Part shown: in pieces, positions 39,320-51,805 of the stretch
Layout: the number at the start of each line of letters is the position of its first letter
Numbering within the stretch: position 1 is the stretch's first letter
Assembly: GCA_032622095.1 (NCBI GenBank)
Contig: CP136067.1
Coordinates: 44,497,549 to 44,561,548, forward strand
Direction: 5' to 3'
DNA: 64,000 nucleotides
Origin: Siphonodentalium dalli
Taxonomy: Eukaryota > Mollusca > Scaphopoda > Gadilida > Siphonodentaliidae
Notes under the pieces: generated by a model
The model's database searches: none
Told to the model about the DNA's origin: nothing
Seen by the model: the letters and a program-made list of their open reading frames with translations, nothing else
Program-made: the position numbers and the translations under genes

Positions 39320-39939
39320 GTTACCCCAGACTCACTTGCATAGCTGTGGAGTATGTATTTTAACCAGAACTGTACCTACGCCCACTGAAGCAAGCACATT
39401 TCGCAGCTACATGCATAAGAATTAATACTGAGTTCTTGACTCCATAATTCTGATACATATATTTTGAGGGAAAAGCATGCATGAATTTATTGATGGTTTC
39501 CCTTATAATACAGACTTGTGAAACAATGAAAATGGCCCTTGCATCTGCAATCCATTTGACATGAACAATAAATCATAAAAATATAGATACCATGCATATT
39601 TTGTTTAAGCTCGCTTAATAGAACAAAACTAGATAAGCCATATTTATAGTTGTAACACATGCTTCTGCAAGGGAGACTACTACAGGTTTCCAACACACCA
39701 TAAAAGCATGCCCCTATCTATGGGGACTGTACAGAAATCAGGACGAAAACTTGAAGTATGTCTGTCAAAGTCACATGGGAAAACATGTGATGCATTTGTT
39801 CAATGTAGAAGTACAACTCTAGTTGATATGTGCATTTATTGTGCTGTAATTTCGTATGTCAAATATCGTATGATTTCCGGACCGGTCTCCCATGATATAG
39901 GAATATAAGGATTGGACCAGTATTCGGTTTCTCAGGTTC

Positions 39940-40190
39940 AAAGTGGTTAACAAACAACCAATAAACTTATTATCTGAATACAGTAATGCCAAATAATCGA
40001 CTCCTTAACCACAGCAGAATTATGGGTAACTTTTCAGGATTTCAGATGAATGACAACAAGCCATATTTCCAACTAAATCCTGAAAAGTTACCCATAATTC
40101 TGCTGTGGTTAAGGAGTCGATTATTTAGGGCATTACTGTATTTCCTAAAGGAACTACTTGTCAGGGAGTATTTAGAATAGAACGGGGTAA
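39940..40190 (+). mobile_element. Family H fragment split by a family C MITE
   Basis: 'acaaacaaccaataaacttattatctgaa' lies left of, and 'tttcctaaaggaactacttgtcagg' right of, the insertion. Together they match the continuous family H text at 28390-28440. The right end is diverged (GAATAGAACGGGGTAAA). Confidence 0.65.
39981..40138. mobile_element. TA-flanked foldback MITE, family C, copy 4
   Basis: It runs from CAGTAATGCCAAATAATCGA to GGGCATTACTG with TA on both sides, 158 bp. One side of the central palindrome is shortened. Confidence 0.88.
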
Positions 40191-41210
40191 AGCTACATGG
40201 CAATCTGCACTCCAAAAATATACCTAATAATAAAATTTGCTATTGTTTTCTCCCACATCGAAATAGGTAGATAAATATCTGAAATACCTTTCTTCAAAGA
40301 TACGTTCCAGAAAGACACAAAGTCATAAAAATACTGCATCGAACACAATGTTCGGAGTCCGAACACTTATTACATCATTGTATTCCTTAAAGTTCCGATG
40401 TTGGAAACAGAATAATGCGCGACTATCCAGAAAATTTATATTGCATATATTAACAGGAAACTATTTTAACACGTTCACCGCCGACTACGAGTTATCTCAT
40501 ACTTTTTGCATGCAATTGAATGGACATTGGCAGTGAACATGTTAACTTCAGGTACTGCTTTCTCTTCATTTTAATCATCAAAATTATGTACCGGTAGTAT
40601 ATGTACCATAAAAGTTGAATCGAGAAAACAACTCAATTTGTCTTCCATTGTGTAAGTTTTAACGCGACCGCTGATTAAACAATTTTAACCTGCACAAATG
40701 AAAGAATCTAAAGCTTGGGAGCCCAGGGTAATATGACACTAGAATGGGGGCTAATAATTTGTTTTCCTTTTTCTTGTGAATGGGCAAATAGTTAGTCATA
40801 AAATGTTATATTGGAGTGGATTTTGATATTCTAGATCACATTATTAATTCCTTAATAATGTACTTCACTGAAGATGAAGGTCCCAACTCGAAATTGTACG
40901 ATTTTAAGTGACCTTGTGAGCGATTTGGCTTTGCGCAGTCTGAGTAAACTCATACCTAAATATTCATTACAACATTGAATATAAGGTCTGACGGATAACA
41001 TCGCTATCTCATTTCCAAGTCCTCGGGATTCCGTAATCTGATTGATTGCGTAAATTATTTTCCGTCCAATGAAACCGTATGGGTTAATAAACAAGTGTTA
41101 GTGGGCGGAGACTCCCATAATGTCACCTCTAAATATAGTAACAGAGCGGAATTTCTCCGATCGAAAGCGATGCTTGCAAATACAACAGAGACAACAATGG
41201 CTTCGAAATT

Positions 41211-42058
41211 ACCCATATAAAAATGTACCTGGGTAAATCCACCCAGGTTTTTTGGGCCGAAACCCAGGTAAAAATCTATCTACCAAGACATCCACCAACC
41301 ATCAAGACCCCGCGAAACCTGGGTTTTACCATGATTTACCCACCTGAAACTGGATAAAAACCCTGGTATGGGTAAACCTGGGTGTAATTACCCAGGTGAC
41401 CACACCCAGGTGTACCCTACCTGGGTGTTTCCCACCCAGGTCTACCCTGGTGTTTCCTACCTGGGTGTTTCCCCACCCAGGTGTACCATGGTGTTATTTA
41501 CCCAGGTGTACCCTGGTGTTTCCTACCTGGGTGTTTCCCATCCAGGTTACCTTGGTGTTATTCACCCAGGTGTACCCTGGTGTTTCCTACCTGGGTGTTT
41601 CCCACCCAGGTGTACCTTGGTGTTATTCACCCAGGTGTACCCTGGTGTTTCCTACCTGGGTGTTTCCCACCCAGGTGTACCTTGGTGTTATTCACCCAGG
41701 TGTACCCTGGTGTTTCCTACCTGGGTGTTCCCCACCCAGGTGTACCTTGATGTTTCCAACCCAGGTATACCTTGGTGTTTTTTTTACGCCGGTGTACCTT
41801 GGTGTTTTCTTACCCAGGTGGATTTCCCATCGAGATGCACCTGGGTTAGAAAACCCCAAGGTACACCCAGGTAAGGAAACACCAAGGTACACCTGGGCAG
41901 GAAAACACCAAGGTACACCTGGGTAAGAAAACACCAAGGTACACCTGGGTAAGAAAACACCAAGGTACACCTGGGTAAGAAAACACCAAGGTACACATGG
42001 GTAGGAAACACCAAGGAACACCTGGGTGAATAACACCAAGGTACACCTGGGTGGGGAT
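41211..42058. repeat. CCCAGGTGTACC array, inverted halves
   Basis: It starts ACCCATATAAAAATGTACCT, then a short variable part. From about 41400 to 41820 there are tandem units of ~65 bp built on CACCCAGGTGTACC(C/T)TGGTG and TTCCTACCTGGGTG. From 41845 to 42055 the complementary form (AAGGTACACCTGGGTAAG) repeats, so the array is a large foldback. All frames stay open because the unit lacks stops, giving repeated PGVSYLGV-like strings. I do not regard these as proteins. Confidence 0.8.
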
Positions 42059-42060
42059 AC

Positions 42061-43600
42061 CAAAGTGAAATGATGAGGATGACAATGAAGTAGATTTTGA
42101 TGGGATGCAGGGGTATTGTTATCAATGGAGTTGTTTTAGTATAATAGAACATTAAGGAAACTGATTGTGCAGCAATACAAGTTTATTCAAGGACAACAAA
42201 CTAACTAAAGATAAAATACATGTATAGAAACACATGTAATATATAAATATATAAACTCATTAAACTGCATGGGTTAAAACTTACTGACAACAAGAGTTGG
42301 GTTAAAATTTTGATTAAAAAACACTTGCAAAGTCCCTCTTCATACATGTATATGGTATGTTAGGCAAGTTACATGTACATGTAGTTGCAATGTATACTAG
42401 TACCGGTACATGACATACCGGTGGACACAAAAATCATTATTTTAGTTCCAATGTCATTTACCAGAATACATGTACATGTTGTACCTTGCAACTACATCTA
42501 CAGTGAGGTAGTTTTGTCTCATTTAAACTTTCTAAATGGGTTTCTCCCTTTGAATGACATAAACTAATGTGAGTATACACATGAGCTGTGGTGTGAAATA
42601 CACACCAAAAAATTATTTCTTAGTCTGAGGACATGTTTCCCGTCATTATCTTACTGCTTACAAATATAGATTTGTAATAATGTGCTGTAATGCTCCAGAA
42701 ATAGTCATATTTTGTCCTGGTTCATAAGAACATATTATTTCTTAGTGTTAGAAGGACATGTTGTCTGATATTATTTGACTCATAAACCCCCAAATGTACA
42801 TGTAAACAGAACATTCGGGAAAGAGACACACCATCTTTATCCTGTTTTATATCAGTACTAAGTAGCAATATTGATCAGATAGCAAAATATGCTATAAATA
42901 GATTTCAGATGGTAGAGATTAAACAATCACATTAATTGCACCAACTCGAAACAGTTAACATACCCTGTAGAATACAGACTATGATCAAGGAGGGTGTCAC
43001 ACACACCCCCACCCCGCTTTGGTATGTGATATTCAAGCCATTTTCAGGTGGTATGCTATATACATGTACATACCCAATGTTATCTGGTACTAGGATTTCA
43101 CACGGCAATATAACCGGCATTCACGATTCAGCAAAAAGGCTAGTATGCAGATATAATAGCAGAAAATTATACAAATTTTGAGTATTTTCCAGCTTAAACA
43201 GACCCAAGTGATATATTTTTATCTAATTCAGTCTAATGGCTCTTGATATGTTGATGTTTTGGATACTATTTCAGCAAATGTGAGAAAAGGTGGCTTCTTT
43301 GGGGCATCAGCTTGTCTGAAAAATATATCAAGGTCCCCTAAATCCGATACTACATTTCAGAACAATCCAACCAGTGTCCCATGAAATGGTGGATAATAAA
43401 CTATCATACCAAATTTGATTCAGATTTGATCACACAAACTAAAATTATGATGCGGAAACCAGAAATTAACACGATTCTAAGTCGAAAAAGGGCCATAACT
43501 CTCGCAAAAATGAGCGGAGCACACCTATATTCGAACTTGACCTGTATTTTAGTCTGATAAACTTACATACCACATTTGGTTCAGATATGATCACACAAAC
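42061..43600. other. No gene seen; scattered TACATGTA and dispersed repeat
   Basis: Several TACATGTA motifs lie at 42335-42480, and AT-rich sequence follows. From about 43380 to 43600 there is a minus-strand copy of the 'agggccataactc' dispersed repeat, with two ~130-bp units. Confidence 0.5.
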
Positions 43601-43620
43601 TGAAGTTTAAATGTCTATTA

Positions 43621-43972
43621 GGCGACACCAATTTTTAAGTCTGGTTTACGAACATGTGGGCTGATGTGGGGAGAAAAAAAGTAGATGCAGGAGGGGAAAA
43701 AAATAAAAATTAAAAAATTGTCCCCCCCCCCCCCCAATTTATATCAAGTAAATCTTGAAATTTTACATAAATTTTACAAAAATTGTGAAAAAAAACTTTT
43801 CGAATGAAATTCTGGATCTGCAAATGATCATAAGCAGAACCGGATGCGACAGCACATGAAAATCAGTACGCGTGTAAAAAAATTTGGGACAAACAAGTAA
43901 AAAAAAATTTCATGAAATGGAAAAAAAGTTGTAGGAGGTGTTTGTAAACTGGACTTAAAAATTGGTGTCGCC
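43621..43972. mobile_element. PIF/Harbinger-like MITE, family E, copy 1
   Basis: The terminal repeats GGCGACACCAATTTTTAAGT are inverted at both ends and TTA duplications lie at 43618-43620 and 43973-43975. A 3-bp TTA/TAA target is usual for PIF/Harbinger. The interior has a poly-C tract and CATGTGCTGTCGCATCCGG (minus strand). Confidence 0.7.
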
Positions 43973-44002
43973 TTATGTGTATATAACTCATATAGCTAAC
44001 TA

Positions 44003-44945
44003 TTAAAGGTGCTCAATCAGATTCGATGGTCCCCATATAATTAGATTCCAACAACAACATTTTTTTTAGAAATGCTGCTTCAGTAATATCAGAATCGATT
44101 AATTGCCCAAAAATAATGCTAACCACTGTCAACTACATGTATAGTATAAAATCGCCTGATACGTTATATTTATCAACATGCTGTTCGACGAAGTTTGACC
44201 TTATTATCAACACAAAGCCTCTTCATTTTAGAGTTATCCATCTTCATCCGCAATTTGGTCTGAGACCGTCGGCTCGTCAAATTTTTCTGGGCCACTATTA
44301 AGTATCGATGGTGATAAATATTAAAATTTCTAAAATTGATATCTAATAACTCTGAGCTTTGATACATGTAGGTGGGTCCCTCGACTTGATTAAAATATTT
44401 TTACCCCTCCCCCCCGATTCCATATACATGTATATGTAAATAGCAAATGAGGGGCACTTAATCGGATTATGCATCTTTAAACTGTATTTGAATTTAAAGA
44501 TGCATAATCTGATTAAGGGCCCCCTGAATTAATGCTCGCACATTACTCTTTATTTGGACTTGGGGGGTAAAAGATATTTGGTACGAGTCGAGGAACCCAC
44601 CACCTATCAAAGCTCAGAGTTATTAGATATCAATTTTTGAAATATACTATTTTTCACGATCAAGAATTAATAGTGGCCCACGGTCTCGGACCAAATTTCA
44701 GATGAAGATGGATAACTCTAAAATCAAGAGGCTTTCTGTTGATAATAAGGCCAAATTTTGTAGAACAACATGTTGATAAATAACATATGTCAGGCAATTG
44801 TATACTTTAGTTGACAGTGGTTAGCATTATTTTAGGGCAATTAATCAATTCTGATAACGTAACTGAAGCAGCCTTTCTAAATACAAATGTATGATGTTGG
44901 AATCTGATTATATGGGTATCATCGAACCGGATTGAGTACCTTTAA
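44003..44945. mobile_element. Two family D MITEs as an inverted pair
   Basis: The first copy (44003-44480, minus) and the second (44494-44945, plus) meet with only 13 bp between their TTAAAGATGCATAATCTGAT ends, giving a ~0.9-kb imperfect foldback. Outer ends are TTAAAGGTGCTCAATCAGAT and its inverse. The two copies differ by many substitutions, so they are independent insertions or an old duplication. Confidence 0.7.
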
Positions 44946-45544
44946 AATGAACTGTATCCAGTATAAACATGTTAAACCTGATAATTAATTAGAGCATGCA
45001 GTCCCTGTTGACATGCGTATCCGCTGGTAATCTTACCACAGTGTGTTAACTGTGATAACCAAGTTAATTGTTTTTACCACAAAAATTCTGAATTCTATCT
45101 AGACATTTTGAAACAATAAAAAAAAATTCTGGTGTGATTACAATGTCAACTTTAAAACAAAATTCATATAAACATCGCATGAAAAATACAGCCTAACTGC
45201 AAATGTGAGGTGGACCACATTCTGCGGCGGTATAACTGACTGCGGTTGATCGCATGAACACGCCTGAATACTGCAGTAATACCCGAGTAATATAAGGCGA
45301 GTTGATTAATTAAAGCATAGCTGTAATTTTACATGTATGTTCTATAGACTTTGTTGGGAAAGAGAATATAGCTGTGCGACAATGTTAATCCTGATGAGCT
45401 AAGTTAGAAATTTTTCAATCGAAACCTCATAAAAAAAAATATAAATTCAGTTCTCAATTTTCGAACACTTCTAGGAAATTGTTCAAAAATATTGTTAAAA
45501 GATGCCCATTCGATTTGACACTGTAAATATACCCTGTTCAAGTG

Positions 45545-45660
45545 TTCCTGCTAATGTGCTATGATGCGGTTGGGTCCTGCTTAATTGCTATGAATTGCAC
45601 TACCCGCATCATAGCAATTCAGCAGGACCACCAGCATCATAGCATATTAGCAGGACCACT
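45545..45660. repeat. Short foldback element
   Basis: GTTCCTGCTAATGTGCTATG and GGTCCTGCTTAATTGCTATG on the left are matched, inverted, by ATCATAGCAATTCAGCAGGA and ATCATAGCATATTAGCAGGA on the right. The result is a nested hairpin of ~110 bp. Confidence 0.7.
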
Positions 45661-46080
45661 TGGCCAGTGGTAAAATAGTTTGTTTTCCATACGGATATGT
45701 GTTTTCAAATAATCATGTAATGATATCTAACATACATGTATATGATCCCATTTATAGGTTTTATTCATCACGGCCAGATAAACTTTGTATACAGACAGTT
45801 TTACCAAACTTAGAATTTTTATTAGGTGCTTTCATTGTAGCTGTAATTACTAGTATTAAAAGAGTGCTCAATAAAGTTTGTTTTATCATTTATGCTCATT
45901 TGGAATTTGGATGCTATTTAATTCTGTTTATCTATATAATTAGCTGCACTGCTAAATTTTGACTCATTTCAGTCATTTGATGTCAGTACATGTAGTTGTC
46001 CATCGAAATGGCGAACACAACCAAAGACAAATTAGAAGAGGAAAGACAACAAATACATTTGATGTGCACTAAAACAGATA

Positions 46081-46245
46081 CAGTAGTGCCCTAAGAAATC
46101 GACCCCTTAACCACAGCAGAATTATGTGTAACTTTCAGGATTTAGTCGGATATATGGCTTGTTGCCATTCATCGGAAAGCTCTCCCCGAGTTTAATACCC
46201 GTAATTCTGCTGTGGTTAAGGAGTCGATTAATTAGAGCATTACTG
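46081..46245. mobile_element. TA-flanked foldback MITE, family C, copy 5
   Basis: It starts CAGTAGTGCCCTAAGAAATC and ends AGAGCATTACTG, with TA at both sides. One arm is partly deleted (165 bp). It follows directly after a short coding-like stretch at 46008-46080. Confidence 0.85.
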
Positions 46246-47750
46246 TAGTTACAAATGTATGTCTAGCCTCCTGTTGTGTCACTAATAAGATCTTTAATTC
46301 ACATACGGTACACATGTACATGTACATGTACTATATACCCGTTCAAGCGTTTACAAGTGTCAGTCATCGAGAAACTGACCAAAAGTTTTGGTAGTATATA
46401 ATATAGGCTAGCACTGCACTTGGGCTACATGTACATGTACTGTAAGTGATTATAATGTACTATTTTTATATTCTGCTGTGAAAGTGTTGCTGAATGAAAT
46501 TTAAGTTTACCCCGATATTCTAAGTCCGCTCGACTAAGATGGGTTTTTTCTCGAAAACTGATATCTGAATATACATGACTTTTTGTACGTCTTCCACTGG
46601 TTGGTATTCCCTCTAAAATGACTAATTTTAACTGATTAGATTAGCCCTGGTATGGAAAACTCTAACTGTTATAGCCCGATGAGCGGTTTACTGCCAACAG
46701 CGGTGATGATATGATGACCAGCGTTGTGCATGGCATATGTTGATCCAGGTAAGAATGCTACCATACATTCCAAACATTCATTAAATATCTTATTAATAGT
46801 AACCCAAACTACACAAGAGACTAGTATAACTAAGATTGGGCTCGATTAATGATGTGACACTTTCAGTACTTCATTTACTAGTAGCCTCGTACTGGTGGGC
46901 CTGGCTACAGATACTTGTTTGGCGTGTTTGAGGCCTGTGGCACAAGGGCAGCAGAATCAATTAAAATTTCTCTTATTGTAGTGTAGTACATGTACATGAA
47001 TAGTACCGGTAGTACAGCACACAAAGAGGTATATAGTACCGGCACATGTACATGTATTCTCTCTGTTTTCACACATGTTTTTTTTCAATTTAACAACATG
47101 AGTCTTTTATGACACATACATGTACTAAAGTGAAAGTAGGCCTACATGTATATAATGTGCACCCAGTATACCGGTACATGTACTGATATATTACATTGCA
47201 ATACAGTCCGAGTACAATGATATAGCAAAATTATGCATAGTAGAATACCGGTAACAACCTTTTGTACAAACAGTCCTGACAATGATATACCGGGATATCA
47301 TGGTGATAGTTCATACATTTGGAATTACCGAATACCTGAGTTTGTGGATAGACCGCTTCATGCGATGTTTATGTGAATTTTTATTTTTAAGTCGGCATTG
47401 CATACGGTAGTCCTATAAACCACACCAGAGAATAGCAATTGTCGGTCAGTGACCAACTTCTTATGTTTATGCAATCGATACAATCCGGTTCTGCTTTTGA
47501 TGTCCAGTTCGATATTTGTGGTGTGTTCTTGTGCAAAAATATAATTCTAACTAATGCGCCAAAAATCAGGTTTATAAATTTATCCATTCTTGAGCAAGAG
47601 CAACTCGTAAAACTTGTATGGTATAACATTCCAAACTGAGTATTTCTGCTATCAAACCAAATGATAATAATGTTGAACCGGACATCGAAATCTGAACCGC
47701 ATTTATGGATTGCAGCACGTGATGTTGAATAAACAGTTATAGAGGATATA

Positions 47751-47967
47751 CAGTAATGCTCTAATTAATCGACTCCTTAACTACAGCAGAATTATGGGTA
47801 ACTTTTCAGGATTTAGTCGGAAATATGGGTTGATGCCATTCATCGGAAAGCTCTCGGTGAGAGCTTTCCGATGAATGGCAACAAGCCATATTTCGGACTA
47901 AATCCTGAAAAGTTACCCATAATTCTGCTGTAGTTAAGGAGTCGATTAATTAGCTCTAGAATTACTG
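47751..47967. mobile_element. TA-flanked foldback MITE, family C, copy 6 (near-perfect)
   Basis: This 217-bp element is nearly a perfect palindrome, centred on GAAAGCTCTCGGTGAGAGCTTTC. Ends are CAGTAATGCTCTAATTAATC and AGAATTACTG with TA flanks. Confidence 0.9.
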
Positions 47968-49047
47968 TAACATGGTTTATAATATACAAATGTATACTGT
48001 ATGGGAAACATCAGAGGTTTACAAAGTAATAAAAACAGTTGATTTGTTCTTTATTCTTGTGGTTATATACACGTACATACATGTATTCTAAAAATAAATG
48101 TCCTTTACAACGTGGATCAATGAAATGCGGTTGTTGCATTTAAAATGCATTGAGGGTGCATTGTGTCACGCCACTTTGTAAATGCCTTAATGACAGCATT
48201 TAAATTAAATGCACTGCATTGGGAATAATCGCAGTCGCATTGAAATTACCGATCATTGCGCCGAAAAAGTATACTAGTATGAACACCCAAATAACGATAC
48301 GATAGTGTATTTTGCAATTTTAGTTATAATTTTGTTTAATTTAAATTCACATCTGAATAATTCTGTGTTATTTTCCCACTCCTGGTGTACATGTATATGT
48401 TCGGAATCGGACATTCATGATGTAGTTTTCCATTCAAAATGGAATAAACATAAATAAACACTGTTGACATTAATTGTTTTATAATCAGAATCTGAGAATC
48501 ATGATTCTCATTTTGATTCTAGTAAAAAGTCTTGATTCCCTGTAGAAAGTGAAACACTAACATTTTGATTATTGCCAAAAATCTGATGGATTTTAAGGCC
48601 TGCATCAAGACATTTGTTTGTGAATAAATCAAGGTAAATGTGTTAAAATATGAACGCATTTACAAATGCGTTGCTCCAAAATCGCAAAGTAGATTCGAAC
48701 ATGTGGTCGCTTTTCTAAGAAATTTGTGAGTGGTCTGTACATGTACATACATGTAAGTTACTTGACCAATTACACAAGGAGTCGAGGGACACAATCAATG
48801 AGGACGTTTGTACTAAAAAATATTTTTTTACGCAAGGAACGAACACAAGGCCACTTTCTTAATTTATATTATGAGCCAACAAGACAGATCGTAAATCGCT
48901 GTTATATGACAATATATGTGGCCATCATAATGGTCGACAGGCATGACGCCAACAAAAACCAATCTGTGAGGCCAATATAAAGAAGACGCGACTTATTGCT
49001 GGTGGAACCTATTAAAGGCATCGTTCCATTTCGTTAATAACAACTTA

Positions 49048-49436
49048 CCGCTATACTTAAAGTAATTGACCACCAATAACGTGGTGTCACCCCGTTAATA
49101 CCGCGGTACTATACCGCGGTATCCTCCAATACCGCGGTACTGATACCGCTTGTTAATGCGAACAAGTATGTGGGAGTAAATACCTCCCCTCAAAGAGTTC
49201 CATGAAAATCACTGTGGTATTCAAAAAAATTAATGCAGTGCCCGCTAAAAGACCGCGGTATTCAAAAAAAATTAATGCGGTGCCCGCTAAAAGACTGCGG
49301 TATCATTATCGTCCAATACCGTAACTCCACCGCCGTGACCATCTCGATACCGTTACCGTTTATTACCGGTATCACCGCGGTCATGACCGGGGTATCACCC
49401 CGTTTTTCTGGTCAATTACTTTGAGAATAGCGGTAC
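49048..49436. mobile_element. ACCGCGGTAT-rich foldback element
   Basis: The terminal repeats ACCGCTAT(A/T)CT(T/C)AAAGTAA and TTGACCA are inverted at the two ends. Inside, palindromic ACCGCGGTA(C/T) units recur, with two direct ~45-bp units ('aatgc(a/g)gtgcccgctaaaagac'). Confidence 0.6.
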
Positions 49437-49898
49437 ATGTAACATTCACCTCCACCTCTTTACTCTTGGGCTCCAAATAAATATGCATGCACCAGCTGCA
49501 TCCACGTTTATTATTTTTCTTGGGAAATCCCCCCCCCCCCCCCCCCCTGCACAGTGCTTATTTGGGTCTGCACGTTTATTAATATTTTTAAGCTATGAAA
49601 ATTTAAATCAGCACAAATTCAAGATTTCTATATGATTCAGATGTAAAAATGATCAACACGTCTACATTAGTTACTAGCTAAACAAGACATTTTGTCATAT
49701 GTTTATACTTTACTGTGAAATTGCGTTTCTTCCGTTCTCCATGAACGGATTCTCAAAATGTTTGGTTTTCCAAAAAACAAGGATTCGAACTGTCTGAACT
49801 GAACTCCATGCGTTTGTTTAAATAGATGAATAAATAATGGGAAAGACATACAATCCTAGTTCATAATGAATTTAAGTATATAAATATAAATAATAAAC

Positions 49899-50024
49899 GG
49901 CGGATTCAACGTGGTCATGGGTTTTGACCGCGTTAAAAAAATCAGCAAACTCTGCATGAACCCCGAAGTTTGCTGTTTTTTTCTCGCGGTCAAAACCCCA
50001 TGACCGCATTGAAACCGCCGTTCA
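49899..50024. repeat. Hairpin element
   Basis: GGCGGATTCAACGTGGTCAT and GGGTTTTGACCGCG are mirrored by CGCGGTCAAAACCCCATGAC and CATTGAAACCGCC across a ~30-bp loop (stem ~50 bp). Confidence 0.8.
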
Positions 50025-50455
50025 TTTCTTATATGAATAACACAATTTAAGATTGGTGAATTATTTCTTTTGGTTAATTTAATAAACGTACAGGACCAAA
50101 TAACGATCGTACAGGTGGGAATTTTACCTCGATTTTAATAATCGTACATTAGGCACTCAAGAGTACATATTCAAGTATGTGGCAAACCAAAAAAACACCA
50201 CATGATACATACATGTACCTGTACTACATGTTGACTCGTATACCTGAACCTGCTATAAAAATTATTTGGTTAACCACAGTTGATGTTTTGCTCAGAGTTC
50301 CCCCTGCACTATTATTTGGGTCTGTACTTTTATTAACTTTAAATGGAATTCCCCCCCCCCCCCCCCCCCCCCGCACTATTATTTGGGCCTGCACTTTTAT
50401 TTGGAGCCTGAGAGTAAGTTGCATTGACATTTATTTTCACGAATTACCATGCTAA

Positions 50456-51620
50456 AGGCCAAAGAAAAAAGATTGTATGTTTCCGGTAAAAAAATTTAGG
50501 GTACTAGTAGGTAGGTAGGGAATTTTTTTTATTTTATTTTATTTTGATATTTTTTATCCAGCTGCAGAAATATTGAACTACCTCGACCAAAGTGACATAA
50601 AATGCCAACCCGTGCCATGGGGAAAGTATTACTTGATCAACACAGTGGAAATATACATTAAGATTGATAAAAAATCAAACTTACTTCATGCTTACGTATG
50701 TTTTTTATTATATCTAATACCACATTTTCATAAATTTGGCTATAAACTTGGTACAAAATTGATGTCACTAACTTTTTATAAGAATTTTACCAATAATACC
50801 GCCATTATACCGTACATGTATTGTGACGATTACATCCCATTGTCTGGGGGTAGCCAGTACACCCACCGAGCATGCCTGGTTTTTGGAAACAGTAGCTACT
50901 AGTACATGTATACCCCTAATATAATAATTATATTAGGGGTATACATGTACTAGTAGCTACTGTTTCCAAAAACCAGGCATGCTCGGTGGGTGTACTGGCT
51001 ACCCCCAGACAATGGGATGTAATCGTCACAATACATGTACGGTATAATGGCGGTATTATTGGTAAAATTCTTATAAAAAGTTAGTGACATCAATTTTGTA
51101 CCAAGTTTATAGCCAAATTTATGAAAATGTGGTATTAGATATAATAAAAAACATACGTAAGCATGAAGTAAGTTTGATTTTTTATCAATCTTAATGTATA
51201 TTTCCACTGTGTTGATCAAGTAATACTTTCCCCATGGCACGGGTTGGCATTTTATGTCACTTTGGTCGAGGTAGTTCAATATTTCTGCAGCTGGATAAAA
51301 AATATCAAAATAAAATAAAATAAAAAAAATTCCCTACCTACCTACTAGTACCCTAAATTTTTTTACCGGAAACATACAATTATATATGCAGTGATAACCT
51401 CTTTACATGTATATATACAGATACACACCCACCATGTCTGTTGATAGTGTTCCATAAGTCCCAAAAAAGACATAAAGCAGGCAGGAGATCCACTCTCAGG
51501 AAATTAAAATTGCAAAAATTTTGACTTTTTCTCAAAATATCAATAAAAAGTTTAGGGTCGGCGGGTTATTTTTAGGGTCGGTTTGATGTACGGAAACATA
51601 GTATCTTTTTTCTTTGGCCT
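50456..51620. mobile_element. Element bounded by AGGCCAAAGAAAAAAGAT inverted repeats
   Basis: AGGCCAAAGAAAAAAGAT at the left end is exactly inverted at 51603-51620. Inside lies the 909-bp perfect palindrome (50472-51380), then ~220 bp of unique sequence with GGGTCGG repeats. The target duplication is not clear. No transposase was recognised. Confidence 0.55.
50472..51380. repeat. 909-bp perfect palindrome, 454-bp arms, 1-base centre
   Basis: Positions i and 101852-i are complementary at every place I checked, including both ends, the centre (A at 50926) and the matched 109-codon open frames 50573-50902 (+) and 50950-51279 (-), which translate identically. There is no spacer. Each arm contains ATCCAG followed by open sequence and AAAGTATTAC, which resembles an exon, but the protein is not recognised. 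Confidence 0.9.
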
Positions 51621-51805
51621 AAGGAACATTGCAACTGGTTTGAAGTAACATGACCGCGTTGCGTCAACACTGGAACTGCATTGATGGTAATTTTCAACAT
51701 GGTCTCACTGAGGTTCTATCAAATATAAATACTAGTATGGTTGAGGCCAACTTGAGGGAGACAATTATTTTGAGAATATGTGATCCTGTGTTAACATGAG
51801 CCTAA

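Noticed and set aside
41368-42152. Long overlapping open frames (up to 176 codons) in all frames
   Set aside because: They are products of a stop-free tandem repeat. The same peptide phrases appear on both strands.
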